This document shows positions 44,453 through 53,044 of a stretch of DNA of 63,665 nucleotides, piece after piece. The position numbers and the translations under genes were made by a program. The stretch comes from Saprospiraceae bacterium (GTDB lineage: Bacteria > Bacteroidota > Bacteroidia > Chitinophagales > Saprospiraceae): assembly GCA_013140975.1 (NCBI GenBank), contig JABFRV010000046.1, forward strand, positions 1 to 63,665, in the 5' to 3' direction. The notes beneath the pieces were generated by a model that searched no databases, was not told the origin of the DNA, and worked only from the letters and a program-made list of their open reading frames with translations. Every line of letters starts with the position of its first letter. Position 1 is the first letter of the stretch.

Positions 44453-45856
44453 ATGAAAATTAATTCAATTCTGGGTATTTTAGACAAAAAAACTCAAAGT
44501 AAGCTCCGTCGATACCTCAATTCTGAATATTTCTGCACAGATCCACAATTACCAAGGCTTTATGATATATTACTAAAAGACTTAAAACAAGATGAGGAAA
44601 CCATAAAGAGAAATGCCTGGAATGAGTTGTTTGGTAAGCAAGCTTATGCAGATGTGAAAATGCGATTACTCATGAGTCGCCTGGTAACACAGATTGAAAA
44701 TTTTATCGGAATTGAATATAAAGAAGATACTCCATTTAACCTTTCTCATCTGCGTTTGTATCGACATAAATCAGAGGACAAACTTTTTCTACAGATACTT
44801 GAAGAACAAAAAAAATTTCAAGAAAAATCACCGCTACGAAATGAGACTTACTATGAAAGATCATATTCACTTGGACTGGAAGAATATGATTTTTTAGTAA
44901 ATAAAAAACGACAGGGTGATTTTAACCTTCGGCAAATTTCTGATTCTATTGAAATTTCTTATGCAATTAAAAAGTTACGACATTGTTGCAGGGTGCTCCA
45001 AATACACTCCATCTATAAGCTTGAAACTCTTTTTCCTTATATTGAAGAAACGCTGAGATACATAGAAACCAATGAATGGTTCAATCTTCCGGTACTTGGA
45101 TTCTATTATTATAATTATCAATCTATTATTAATCCTTTAGATGTTCATTATTTTAATCGATGCTTTGAGTTATATGAGTTGTCGGAAGAAAAATTTGAAG
45201 AAGAAGAAAGACGATACGCGTTCATTGATATATTAAATTATTGTATTCGAAAATTAAATGAAGGTTCCGACAAATATTATGATATTATATTCAATCTATA
45301 TAATAGAGGATTGAATCAAGGTTTTCTAATAGATCAAGGAAAACTTTCACGATTTACATTTCGAAACATTGCAGAAATTGGAATACAGATAAAAGAATAT
45401 CAATGGGTTCTTGACTTCCTGGATAAATATAAAATATTTGTAGAAAAAAAATATCGTGACTCCTTCTATCAATTAGAAAAAGCACGTGTTCTAAGCGATC
45501 AAAGAAATTATGATAAAGCCAATAGCCTGCTTGCGAACTTGAGCTTTAGTGATCCAATGATAGAATTAAGTACAAGGCTTGAAAGAATCAGGATCTTCTA
45601 CGAGACTGATGAAATAGATCTCTGTCACTATCATGTCGAATCTATGGATTTGTTTTTGAGAAGAAAGAAGAATATAGGGTATCATACAGCCTATTATAAA
45701 AATTTTCTCAGCTATGTAAGGAAACTTGTTCGGCCAGAACTATCGGAATATAAGTATTGGAAAACCTTGCGACAACAATTAGATAATGAAGATAAGATTA
45801 CAAGTAGAAAATGGTTGATTGAGAAACTGGAAAATAAAATGAGCAATAAGCGATAA
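44453..45856 (+). CDS. Helical repeat protein of unknown function
   Basis: A 467-residue cytoplasmic protein, without signal peptide or membrane segment, made almost entirely of amphipathic helices rich in Tyr, Arg, Leu and Glu. It contains segments resembling tetratricopeptide-like repeats (YFNRCFELYELSEEKF, RFTFRNIAEIGIQIKEYQWVLDFLDKY cut short, QLEKARVLSDQRNYDKANSLL). I know such proteins as uncharacterised in Saprospiria-like genomes but cannot assign a family. It stands alone. The opening KINSILGILDKKTQSKLRRYL might bind DNA or a protein partner; this is speculation. Confidence 0.6.
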   Translation: MKINSILGILDKKTQSKLRRYLNSEYFCTDPQLPRLYDILLKDLKQDEETIKRNAWNELFGKQAYADVKMRLLMSRLVTQIENFIGIEYKEDTPFNLSHLRLYRHKSEDKLFLQILEEQKKFQEKSPLRNETYYERSYSLGLEEYDFLVNKKRQGDFNLRQISDSIEISYAIKKLRHCCRVLQIHSIYKLETLFPYIEETLRYIETNEWFNLPVLGFYYYNYQSIINPLDVHYFNRCFELYELSEEKFEEEERRYAFIDILNYCIRKLNEGSDKYYDIIFNLYNRGLNQGFLIDQGKLSRFTFRNIAEIGIQIKEYQWVLDFLDKYKIFVEKKYRDSFYQLEKARVLSDQRNYDKANSLLANLSFSDPMIELSTRLERIRIFYETDEIDLCHYHVESMDLFLRRKKNIGYHTAYYKNFLSYVRKLVRPELSEYKYWKTLRQQLDNEDKITSRKWLIEKLENKMSNKR

Positions 45857-45860
45857 TAAT

Positions 45861-45888
45861 TAAGCGGTAAGCGGTAAGTCGTAAGCAG
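45861..45888. repeat. Heptamer tandem repeat (TAAGCGG)4, imperfect
   Basis: Four units TAAGCGG-TAAGCGG-TAAGTCG-TAAGCAG with a strict 7-bp period directly follow the stop codon of the preceding gene at 45856. The unit is different from the other heptamer tracts in this window but the period is the same. Confidence 0.7.
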
Positions 45889-45987
45889 TTGAGATTTAGT
45901 TAAGAATTTATAAAAAGAAAATATCGATGAAGTTTACTAATAATCTTGATAGAAATTATTTTCTGCAAAAGGGTATTTATATATTGG

Positions 45988-46776
45988 TTATAAACTTTTT
46001 GTTCTTCCACCATCAACGGGTAGATTGATTCCATTGATATAGGAAGCTAACGGGCTTGCAAGAAAAGCAACAGCATACGCGAGTTCTTCCGGTTTTCCAA
46101 ATCGTTTCAGTGGAATTTGACTCATCATTGATTTTTTCACCTCTTCTTCAGTTTTTGAATGCAATTGCATTTCTTTTTGAACGATAGTAGATAACCTTTC
46201 TGTCTCTGTAGCACCCGGTAAAACATTGTTTACAGTAATATTCCATTCTGCCAGTTCGTTGGCTAGAGTTTTGGACCATGATGCGACAGCTGCACGTATA
46301 GAATTACTCACTCCAAGATTATCAAGAGGCTGTTTTACAGATGTGGAAATTATATTGATAATTCGTCCATAATGATTGTCTTTCATAGAAGGCAACACTG
46401 CTTGCATAAGTAAATGGTTACACGAAAGATGTTGATGAAATGCAGCTTCCAATTCTGAAAGAGTGGCGTTATACAACTTGCCGGCAGGAGGGCCACCCGT
46501 GTTATTAACTAGAATATTTACCTTGTTAGCAGCAGAAATTTTTTGAATAACAGGATCTAAGAGAATGGGATTACTCATATCTGCGACAAGAATCGCATGA
46601 TTCTGGGAATTGTTTTTCGATAAGATTTTTAAATTGTTTAAAAGCAATTCTTCATTTCTGGCAAGCATTGTAACTGATGCACCACTTTCGGCCAATACAA
46701 TAGCAATCGCTTTACCGATTCCCTTGCTTGAGCCGCAAACGAGTGCATGCATGCCTGATAAATCAATTTTTAACAT
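45988..46776 (-). CDS. Short-chain dehydrogenase-like oxidoreductase without YxxxK
   Basis: A 262-residue SDR-fold protein. The cofactor motif is present (ALVCGSSKGIGKAIAIVLA), as are NNTGGPPAG, STSVKQPLDNLG and the C-terminal VAFLASPLASYINGINLPVDGG. The usual catalytic Tyr-x-x-x-Lys is not found; at that place stands SNSIRAAVASWSKTLANEL, a variant shared by a separate SDR subfamily annotated as 3-oxoacyl-ACP reductase-like. The mechanism is thus unclear, although NADP binding seems intact. It is divergent from the membrane-anchored protein at 46.8 kb. Confidence 0.85.
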   Translation of the reverse strand: MLKIDLSGMHALVCGSSKGIGKAIAIVLAESGASVTMLARNEELLLNNLKILSKNNSQNHAILVADMSNPILLDPVIQKISAANKVNILVNNTGGPPAGKLYNATLSELEAAFHQHLSCNHLLMQAVLPSMKDNHYGRIINIISTSVKQPLDNLGVSNSIRAAVASWSKTLANELAEWNITVNNVLPGATETERLSTIVQKEMQLHSKTEEEVKKSMMSQIPLKRFGKPEELAYAVAFLASPLASYINGINLPVDGGRTKSL

Positions 46777-46842
46777 GTAATATCAAATAAATTAGGCTTA
46801 AAAATAGTTACTATCTTTATCTTCGATCATAGAATTTATTGA

Positions 46843-47217
46843 GTGGGACAACAAGTATGGGATATGGATGATATTTCCGGGGAGCATTTTACCCTTGGAT
46901 TATATCATGGCGAAGAAACGGGTAGCTTAATGTTGTATTTAAATAATGACATATTCCTCATTGATTTTAAAATTCTGGATAATAAAACATATAATTTTTT
47001 CCTTGGGAACGAATTTATGAAATTAAGTATTAACAAAATTAGTTCTGGATATGAATATCGTCTGGAAGTAGATAAAGAAACACCTACACCGCTCAATGAA
47101 GCCGTTAAGAAGGCCGAAGATGAAGAACGCAATATATTGTTAGTTGTATTAATAGTTTTGTCTGTTATATTGGCGATTCTTTTTATATATAATTATTATG
47201 CCCGATATAGATATTGA
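46843..47217 (+). CDS. Small tail-anchored membrane protein of unknown function
   Basis: A protein of 124 residues (GTG start at 46843) or 117 (ATG at 46864, in frame). It has a soluble beta-rich N-terminal part (FTLGLYHGEETGSLMLYL) and a single C-terminal membrane segment (NILLVVLIVLSVILAILFI) followed by a short tail, so the bulk should face the cytoplasm. Its last 20 bases overlap the start of the TauE/SafE-type exporter, indicating coupled translation. No family recognised. Confidence 0.55.
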   Translation: MGQQVWDMDDISGEHFTLGLYHGEETGSLMLYLNNDIFLIDFKILDNKTYNFFLGNEFMKLSINKISSGYEYRLEVDKETPTPLNEAVKKAEDEERNILLVVLIVLSVILAILFIYNYYARYRY

Positions 47218-47983
47218 ATTTCTTAAAATTATTACTATTGCTCTTATTAGCTTTAGTGCATCATTTCTTAGTTTTTTTAGTGGCTTTGGTTTGGGTACAA
47301 TTTTATTACCCGTATTTGCATTTTTTTACGAATTACCCATTGCGATTGCATTAACAGGTGTAGTTCATTTTTTCAATAATTTATTTAAGCTGGCATTGAC
47401 GTACAAATCAGCGCGTATAGATATAATCGTAAAATTTGGTTTGAGCTCGATAGCAGGAGCATTATTAGGAGCATTTATTTTACAATGGGCAAACAATAAC
47501 TTTAATCCGATACAAATTCCGTATTTAAATAGAAGCAATGAAATTCTGAAAATAACAATTGGTTTTTTAATTATTGTATTTGCAACTATCGAATATAGTA
47601 AAAATATAATAAGTGAGAATACGCAAAATAATTGGTTGATACCGGGCGGAATAATAAGCGGTTTTTTTGGAGGATTATCGGGACATCAGGGTGCATTGAG
47701 GACCTTGTTTATTCAGAAAATTATCAATGATAAAAATACCTTTATTGCAACGGGTATTGTTATCGCATGTATGGTAGATATTGCACGAATACCCATTTAT
47801 CTGGTGAATATAAAGGATGTAAATCTGGATTACATCATACTCTCAATTTCTTTAATAGCAGCAATGGCAGGTGCTCTAATTGGTAAATCGAAGAGCAAGA
47901 ATATTTCTGAACACAGCTTTAAAAAATTAATTTATTATTGCCTACTGGCCATAGGCATTATGATGACATTAGGATTTATTTAA
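47198..47983 (+). CDS. TauE/SafE-family membrane exporter
   Basis: A 261-residue integral membrane protein with seven to eight hydrophobic segments and the two half-repeats of the TauE/SafE family (FLSFFSGFGLGTILLPVFA near the start, GGIISGFFGGLSGHQGALRTL near the middle). Members export sulfite, sulfonates or similar small organic anions; the substrate cannot be told from the sequence. Translation overlaps the preceding small membrane protein by 20 bases, so they may form a complex. Confidence 0.8.
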   Translation: MPDIDIEFLKIITIALISFSASFLSFFSGFGLGTILLPVFAFFYELPIAIALTGVVHFFNNLFKLALTYKSARIDIIVKFGLSSIAGALLGAFILQWANNNFNPIQIPYLNRSNEILKITIGFLIIVFATIEYSKNIISENTQNNWLIPGGIISGFFGGLSGHQGALRTLFIQKIINDKNTFIATGIVIACMVDIARIPIYLVNIKDVNLDYIILSISLIAAMAGALIGKSKSKNISEHSFKKLIYYCLLAIGIMMTLGFI

Positions 47984-48035
47984 ATGTATAATCAACTGAT
48001 AACAAATAGTCCCATAATTCAACTTTAATAATTAT

Positions 48036-48065
48036 TTTTGCAGGCCAATTGCTAAAATATATTTG
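48036..48065 (+). promoter_or_regulatory. Promoter of the wzz-like/wzy-like pair
   Basis: TATATTTG (48058-48065) fits TAnnTTTG, and TTTTG ends at 48040, 17 bases upstream, in the expected minus-33 place. The predicted start lies about 50 bases before the ATG at 48122. Of the promoters suggested in this window this one best fits both boxes. Confidence 0.6.
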
Positions 48066-48121
48066 AGACAATGAATAAGTTTTAAGGAATTGTGAACGTT
48101 TAAGTAATTTGAAAACCAACA

Positions 48122-49102
48122 ATGGAAATACTAAATTTTATTGATCTTATAAGGATAGTTTGGCAAAATCGAAAGACTCTTGTTAAGATTGCGATTGCAA
48201 CAACCGTCATTTCAGCTGCGCTTTCTTTTCTTCTTCCGGTATACTATAAGTCTACGACTTCTATGTTTCCCGCCAGATCTTCTCAGGTGCCAGTCACTGA
48301 AACAGCAATTCGAAAAGGTCCTTTTTCTGAATTTGGTGAAACCAGTGAATCTGAGCAATCTCTTGAGATTATTAACTCAACAAGATTACTTGATAAGGTA
48401 ATTGCCGAGTTTAATTTATTTAATCATTATGAAATTGATAGTTCTGAAAACTTTGCATATACAAGAGTTTTGAATACTTTGAGAGACAATATGTCGTCTA
48501 AAAGGAATAAGTATAATTCCATAGAGATAAATGTTATAGACAAGGATCCGATTATGGCGTCGAATATTGCGAATTCAATTACGACCTTTTATGACTCTGT
48601 AAAATTTGAATTATCCAGAGCAAGAATGACAGCATTATTGGACAACCTGACGAAAAATTATCACACACAAAAGATTGTAGTTGACTCACTTAAAATGATA
48701 ATGGATTCATTAACAGAAAATGGAGTTATGAGTCAATTCCAAAGGGGATATTTGATTGAAGCGTTTTCCCATGCTAAAGGACAAGATGGTCAACAAATTA
48801 AGAAACTTGTCGATGTTAATATCTCGAGAGGTGAAACTTTTGATTATATAGAGAGAGTATATGAAGCCGAAGTCGGTAATCTTATGCATATAAAGAAGTT
48901 TATGGTTCAGGCAAAAGCAGATATTGAAGTTGAGTTTACGCAGAAGTTTGTAGTTGATAAAGCCATCCCTGCTGAACAAAAGACATCACCGGTAAGATGG
49001 TTATTTGTTTTAGTTTCAACCTTTTCATCAATTTTCTTCGCTATTGCGGCGATTCTAATCAATAGAAAGTGGCCTGCAATTAAAAGTATGCTTCAGGATT
49101 GA
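48122..49102 (+). CDS. Wzz-type chain-length determinant protein
   Basis: A 326-residue inner-membrane protein of the polysaccharide co-polymerase family. It has an N-terminal membrane segment (LVKIAIATTVISAALSFLL) followed by the typical YKSTTSMFPA, a long periplasmic part with helical coil (about residues 60-290), and a second C-terminal membrane segment (WLFVLVSTFSSIFFAIAAIL) preceded by the Pro-rich signature IPAEQKTSPVRW. No kinase domain is attached. It regulates the length of surface polysaccharide made by a Wzy polymerase, which is probably the product of the gene overlapping it by four bases. Confidence 0.85.
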   Translation: MEILNFIDLIRIVWQNRKTLVKIAIATTVISAALSFLLPVYYKSTTSMFPARSSQVPVTETAIRKGPFSEFGETSESEQSLEIINSTRLLDKVIAEFNLFNHYEIDSSENFAYTRVLNTLRDNMSSKRNKYNSIEINVIDKDPIMASNIANSITTFYDSVKFELSRARMTALLDNLTKNYHTQKIVVDSLKMIMDSLTENGVMSQFQRGYLIEAFSHAKGQDGQQIKKLVDVNISRGETFDYIERVYEAEVGNLMHIKKFMVQAKADIEVEFTQKFVVDKAIPAEQKTSPVRWLFVLVSTFSSIFFAIAAILINRKWPAIKSMLQD

Positions 49103-50553
49103 ATTCATTTGAATTAAGTAAAAACGGGAATCGACTTGTAATCACTTTATGTGTATTGATTTCATTCTTTATTTTTTATTGCTTTTATAGCGATAAGCTC
49201 ATATATCTTATTGCAATTCCAATCTTTTTTTATTCCAGTTTCGCCGTAATAAAACCTGATTTTATTTGGTTTAGTATTGCCTTCTTAACACCCCTATCTA
49301 TTAACCCCTGGGATGTTGATCTTGGTAAATTAAGTTTGGCATTGCCAACGGAACCGCTATTCGTACTATTAATAGTTTTATTTGCAAGCCAACTCGTTTT
49401 GAAAAAGGAAATGTCTAAAGAAATCTTTTCTCATCCATTTTCGATATTAATATATTTATACTTAGGATGGATGTTAGTAACTTCTGTTACAAGTGTAGAC
49501 AAATTAGTTTCAATAAAATTTTTCATTTCTAAGTTTTGGTTTATTGTTCCCGGATATTTTCTTACCTACTATTATTTTATTGATCGGAAAAAAATTATTA
49601 CTTTTTATACATTGATTATAGTTGCAATGGTGATCGTATGTTCATATAACATTATTCATCTTATGACATATGGATTTGAAGATAAACCTTCACAATGGAC
49701 AATGCAACCATTTTTTAAGAGTCACGCAGTATTAGGAGCCGTGATTGCAATGTGTATTCCAATAAATTTAGGATTGGTTTCTTATAACAGAGGCAAGGCC
49801 GTTAAGCAGTTAGGATTTATTTTAATTTTTACGATCCTTACAATTTGCCTTATTGTAACTTATTCAAGGGCTGCATGGTTAAGTGTAATACCATCCATGC
49901 TGATGTATATTGCGTTGCGCTTGAGGTTTCCCTTTAAAGCTTTAATGACTTTTGCTATTGTAGGAATACTGGCCCTACTTTTTAATATAGAATCAGTTAT
50001 TCGTAACCTTGAAACGAATAAAATAGCCAGTTCAGATGATCTGGTTGAGAATGTAGAATCTATCTCTAATATTAGTTCTGATGCGTCCAATTTAGAAAGA
50101 ATCAATCGCTGGGCTTGTGCCATTGATATGTGGAAAGCCAAGCCAATTTTTGGATTCGGACCTGGAACTTATATGACAGAATATGCACCCTTTCAATTGT
50201 CGGGCAATTATACAGAAATAAGTACCAATTCCGGAGATGTTGGTAACTCTCATTCGGAATATTTAGGTCCTCTTTCGGAGCAAGGATTGTTAGGGGGACT
50301 ATTATTTATTGCAATCATGTTTTTCTGTATTTATTACTCTTTTAATACCTACTACAATGCAACTGAAAAGATGGATAAAATTATAATATCATCTGTTGGA
50401 TGCGGATTAATTTCATATCTAACGCATGGCTTCCTTAATAATTTTCTGGACATGGATAAAGCAGCGATTCCGTTCTGGACAATGATCTGTGTTTTGGTTG
50501 TGTATGATATTAAACAAAGAGGAATTACCCAAAACAAACTTAATACACAATAA
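49099..50553 (+). CDS. O-antigen ligase/polymerase (Wzy/WaaL-like) membrane protein
   Basis: A 484-residue protein with about eleven to twelve membrane segments and the large periplasmic loop of the O-antigen ligase superfamily (about residues 320-400; NRWACAIDMWKAKPIFGFGPG, then NSHSEYLGPLSEQGLLGGLL). The loop holds the conserved Arg and the His-Ser-Glu residues typical of these enzymes. It polymerises or ligates lipid-linked sugar repeat units. Translation starts at a TTG (49099) that overlaps the TGA of the Wzz-like gene. No glycosyltransferase or flippase genes are adjacent. It ends in a 14-base overlap with the convergent rhodanese gene. Confidence 0.85.
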   Translation: MNSFELSKNGNRLVITLCVLISFFIFYCFYSDKLIYLIAIPIFFYSSFAVIKPDFIWFSIAFLTPLSINPWDVDLGKLSLALPTEPLFVLLIVLFASQLVLKKEMSKEIFSHPFSILIYLYLGWMLVTSVTSVDKLVSIKFFISKFWFIVPGYFLTYYYFIDRKKIITFYTLIIVAMVIVCSYNIIHLMTYGFEDKPSQWTMQPFFKSHAVLGAVIAMCIPINLGLVSYNRGKAVKQLGFILIFTILTICLIVTYSRAAWLSVIPSMLMYIALRLRFPFKALMTFAIVGILALLFNIESVIRNLETNKIASSDDLVENVESISNISSDASNLERINRWACAIDMWKAKPIFGFGPGTYMTEYAPFQLSGNYTEISTNSGDVGNSHSEYLGPLSEQGLLGGLLFIAIMFFCIYYSFNTYYNATEKMDKIIISSVGCGLISYLTHGFLNNFLDMDKAAIPFWTMICVLVVYDIKQRGITQNKLNTQ

Positions 50554-51052
50554 CCATCCTCTGATTCTTAATATACTTACTCCAGTATTTAGAATATCCG
50601 TGAACCAGCATAATAGTTTCATTCCGATTATTTACAACAGGATATTCACGATTCACCCATTCAAAAATACTTCCATATAAATTAGATACAGAAGTATAAC
50701 CGGCTTTGATAAGTTGTTTTGTCACTTTTTCGCTTCGATATCCAACAGAGCAATAACAAACTATTTTTTTATTTTTAGGTATTGATTTTATTGAATCGAT
50801 GTTGAAAGAATCATAACCAACATAAATTGCATTTGGAATATGACTGATATTAAATTCTGCCCTTTCTCGTGTGTCTAAAATTGTACATGAGTCTAATGAT
50901 TCATAGAGTTGAGCTACATATATTTCAGGAACATTTCTTTTCAACAAGCTATTTAGCATAAGAGCATACTTCTTATTGCTAACTCCTTTTCTTTGTTGTG
51001 CAGAAACATTTAGTACTCCTAATAGGAGAACAACTATTATGATTCTAGTCAT
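50540..51052 (-). CDS. Secreted rhodanese-like protein
   Basis: A 170-residue rhodanese-fold protein with an N-terminal signal peptide (IIIVVLLLGVLNVSAQQ). The catalytic loop is KIVCYCSVGYRSEKV, with the active cysteine followed by SVGYRS, similar to active sulfurtransferases. The domain starts with SCTILDTRERAEFNISHIPNA. Since it is exported, it probably acts in the periplasm on thiol or persulfide groups. Its ATG overlaps the stop of mvaD (four bases), so it is the last gene of the mvaD unit. The 3' end overlaps the convergent Wzy-like gene. Confidence 0.8.
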   Translation of the reverse strand: MTRIIIVVLLLGVLNVSAQQRKGVSNKKYALMLNSLLKRNVPEIYVAQLYESLDSCTILDTRERAEFNISHIPNAIYVGYDSFNIDSIKSIPKNKKIVCYCSVGYRSEKVTKQLIKAGYTSVSNLYGSIFEWVNREYPVVNNRNETIMLVHGYSKYWSKYIKNQRMVIVY

Positions 51053-52068
51053 ATTTTTTCCGGTCCTTTACCCATACAATCTTTTATAATATTATTACCA
51101 GAAATATACTCCGGAAAAACCAATTGAATCCAAGCATTAACTTGCTCTTCAATTTTTTTCGGAAAAAGCAAATGAATATTTGGTCCGGCATCTATTGTAA
51201 AGCAAACAGGCAATTTTGTTTCATTTCTGAATTTTTGAATAGAATGTACCAATCGAACGGAATCTGGTTCTAATAACAAGTACCCGGGACGGCTACTCAT
51301 CATTAATGCATGAAGACTTAAAGCTTCTTCTTCACAAACGGAAATAAATGATTCCCAATCTCCATTTTTTAATGCTTTTATTACATAAGAAATATTATTT
51401 ATTGCTTGTTCTATACGTTGCATTTTATAAGGATGATTATGCATTAGGTCATGACCATCCGTAGAAGAGACAGATTTTTCTTTTTGATTGACTAAAAAAA
51501 TCCAGTCTTGTACATCCATAAATTCAGAGTGTATATTCTTTGACCAATCAATAGCATAATTATCCGAGCTATCTTCTGACTCTAAAGTTTTACCCCACAA
51601 AGAAGCTGTATTGTAAACAGATCTACTTGCTGAACCACTTCCCAAACGAGATCTTAGAGATGCTGCTTGTAAAAAATTTATGGAAGGATTGTAATGCTTT
51701 TGTTCAATTTCTGTAATGCATAAACTTAATGCACTCATCGATGAAGCTGAGGATGCTATACCTGCTGAATGAGGAAAATTATTTTTGGAATGAATTCGCA
51801 GGTCTAATTCTTTAAGGAATGGTAATTGTATTAACTCAAAAAATTTTTCAATTTTAGGAAGAAAATCAGGTCGTTCTTTACCATCATATAAGAATTGAAT
51901 TTTTCCATCCCCTTCTGAGTATTCTATTTTTGTTTCAGTACAACAGTTTTGAAGCGTAAAGGAAAGAGAGGGGTTCATAGGAATCTGAGTTTCTTTCTTA
52001 CCCCAATACTTCACAATTGCAATATTGGAAGGGCTTTTCCAGGCTACAGATGAATTTATTTTTGCCAT
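51049..52068 (-). CDS. mvaD: Diphosphomevalonate decarboxylase
   Basis: Catalyses the ATP-dependent decarboxylation of mevalonate diphosphate to isopentenyl diphosphate in the mevalonate pathway. The 339-residue GHMP-fold enzyme has the opening VAWKSPSNIAIVKYWGKKE, NPSLSFTL, the phosphate-binding loop FPHSAGIASSASSMSALSL and VCFTIDAGPNIHLL near the C terminus. Bacteroidota of this type use the mevalonate route, and this gene agrees with it; the other pathway genes are not in the window. It overlaps DUF4294 upstream by 13 bases and the rhodanese downstream by four. Confidence 0.95.
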   Translation of the reverse strand: MAKINSSVAWKSPSNIAIVKYWGKKETQIPMNPSLSFTLQNCCTETKIEYSEGDGKIQFLYDGKERPDFLPKIEKFFELIQLPFLKELDLRIHSKNNFPHSAGIASSASSMSALSLCITEIEQKHYNPSINFLQAASLRSRLGSGSASRSVYNTASLWGKTLESEDSSDNYAIDWSKNIHSEFMDVQDWIFLVNQKEKSVSSTDGHDLMHNHPYKMQRIEQAINNISYVIKALKNGDWESFISVCEEEALSLHALMMSSRPGYLLLEPDSVRLVHSIQKFRNETKLPVCFTIDAGPNIHLLFPKKIEEQVNAWIQLVFPEYISGNNIIKDCMGKGPEKI

Positions 52069-52673
52069 TGTTCAAGATCCTTATTTAGATCAAAGTCTTC
52101 TAATACAGCATCCATAATAGGATCCGCTCCAACTCTATAACCATCTTTGAGATCATATCCATAAAACTTGCTGAATTCATTAAAATAAGAAGCGGTAAAG
52201 CCACCTTTTAATTCTTTGATAATAGTGAAAAACGGTTTTCCAAGATTTCTTTCCATCATTTTTGTAAGAAGAAGGCCTTGCGTGCGACTGAGATTTTTCA
52301 AAGGTTTTTCAAATTCATCTTCTAATCTTTTTTCAATGGATCTTACAAATCTTCTTCTCTCACGCTTGCTTTGACCTTTTGTTTCTTCTTCTATTTGCTT
52401 ATAAAGTCTAACGCCCTGAACCGCATAAGGATAAACAATCGCGGCCCATTTTTTATAGCGCAAGTATTTTTCTTTTTCATCTGTATATTCAAATTCTTTT
52501 GGTGCCTTTACAGATATTTTTTCCAATTCGGTCATAATCATGGTATCGCCGTCCATGATAAGTAAAGTTACATATTCACCGTCAATCTGAGTTCTATACT
52601 CAACATATTGACTATTTAATTTTATAAAAAAGAAAAATGAAATTACAAGACAGACAGTGTTTTTCAATTTCAT
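52056..52673 (-). CDS. DUF4294 family secreted protein
   Basis: A Bacteroidota-specific family of unknown function. I start it at 52673 (MKLKNTVCLVISFFFFIKL), which gives a signal peptide; an ATG five residues upstream is possible. The family core is DGDTMIMTELEKISVKAPKEF, YLRYKKWAAIVYPYAVQGVRL, ERRRFVRSIEKRLEDEFEKPL and GYDLKDGYRVG. Its charged helical body suggests a periplasmic structural or assembly role. It overlaps mvaD by 13 bases, and rhodanese and PASTA-protein genes lie upstream on the same strand. Confidence 0.85.
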   Translation of the reverse strand: MKLKNTVCLVISFFFFIKLNSQYVEYRTQIDGEYVTLLIMDGDTMIMTELEKISVKAPKEFEYTDEKEKYLRYKKWAAIVYPYAVQGVRLYKQIEEETKGQSKRERRRFVRSIEKRLEDEFEKPLKNLSRTQGLLLTKMMERNLGKPFFTIIKELKGGFTASYFNEFSKFYGYDLKDGYRVGADPIMDAVLEDFDLNKDLEQWQK

Positions 52674-52726
52674 TTTTATTTTCAACAACGAAGAATATTG
52701 TAAAATAATTAAAAAAATCCGTTAAT

Positions 52727-53035
52727 CTATTGTGGATACACTGATTGCCATTGCAACATTCCACCAAGTAGGTTTCTTACATTCTTAAAACCGGCCTGGG
52801 TGAACATCTGTTTCGCCATACCGGAACGGTTTCCTGATCTGCAATAGACAATAATTTCACTGTCTTTTTGATCTTCCAATTCAGCAATTTTATAAGTCAA
52901 AGAAGTCTGAAGACTTGCCAATACGCCACCTATGTTAAACTCCGAATGTTCAAATTGTTCTCTCACATCAATGAGAATAAATTTTTCTTTCTTATCAAAT
53001 TTTTCTTTGAGTTCCTGAACCGTAATATCAATCAT
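52727..53035 (-). CDS. Single-domain rhodanese
   Basis: A 102-residue cytoplasmic sulfurtransferase of the GlpE/PspE size class. It has the family opening IDITVQELKEKFDKKEKFIL, LIDVREQFEHSEFNIGG and the active-site loop IIVYCRSGNRSGMA with the catalytic Cys. The last part QAGFKNVRNLLGGMLQWQ is characteristic. It lies nine bases after the PASTA protein. Two rhodaneses in one five-gene unit (the other is exported) are notable. Confidence 0.9.
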   Translation of the reverse strand: MIDITVQELKEKFDKKEKFILIDVREQFEHSEFNIGGVLASLQTSLTYKIAELEDQKDSEIIVYCRSGNRSGMAKQMFTQAGFKNVRNLLGGMLQWQSVYPQ

Positions 53036-53044
53036 ATATTTATT

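Noticed and set aside
18270..45888. CRISPR array hidden in the heptamer tracts
   Set aside because: Units are only seven bases long and continuous without spacers, and no cas gene is present.
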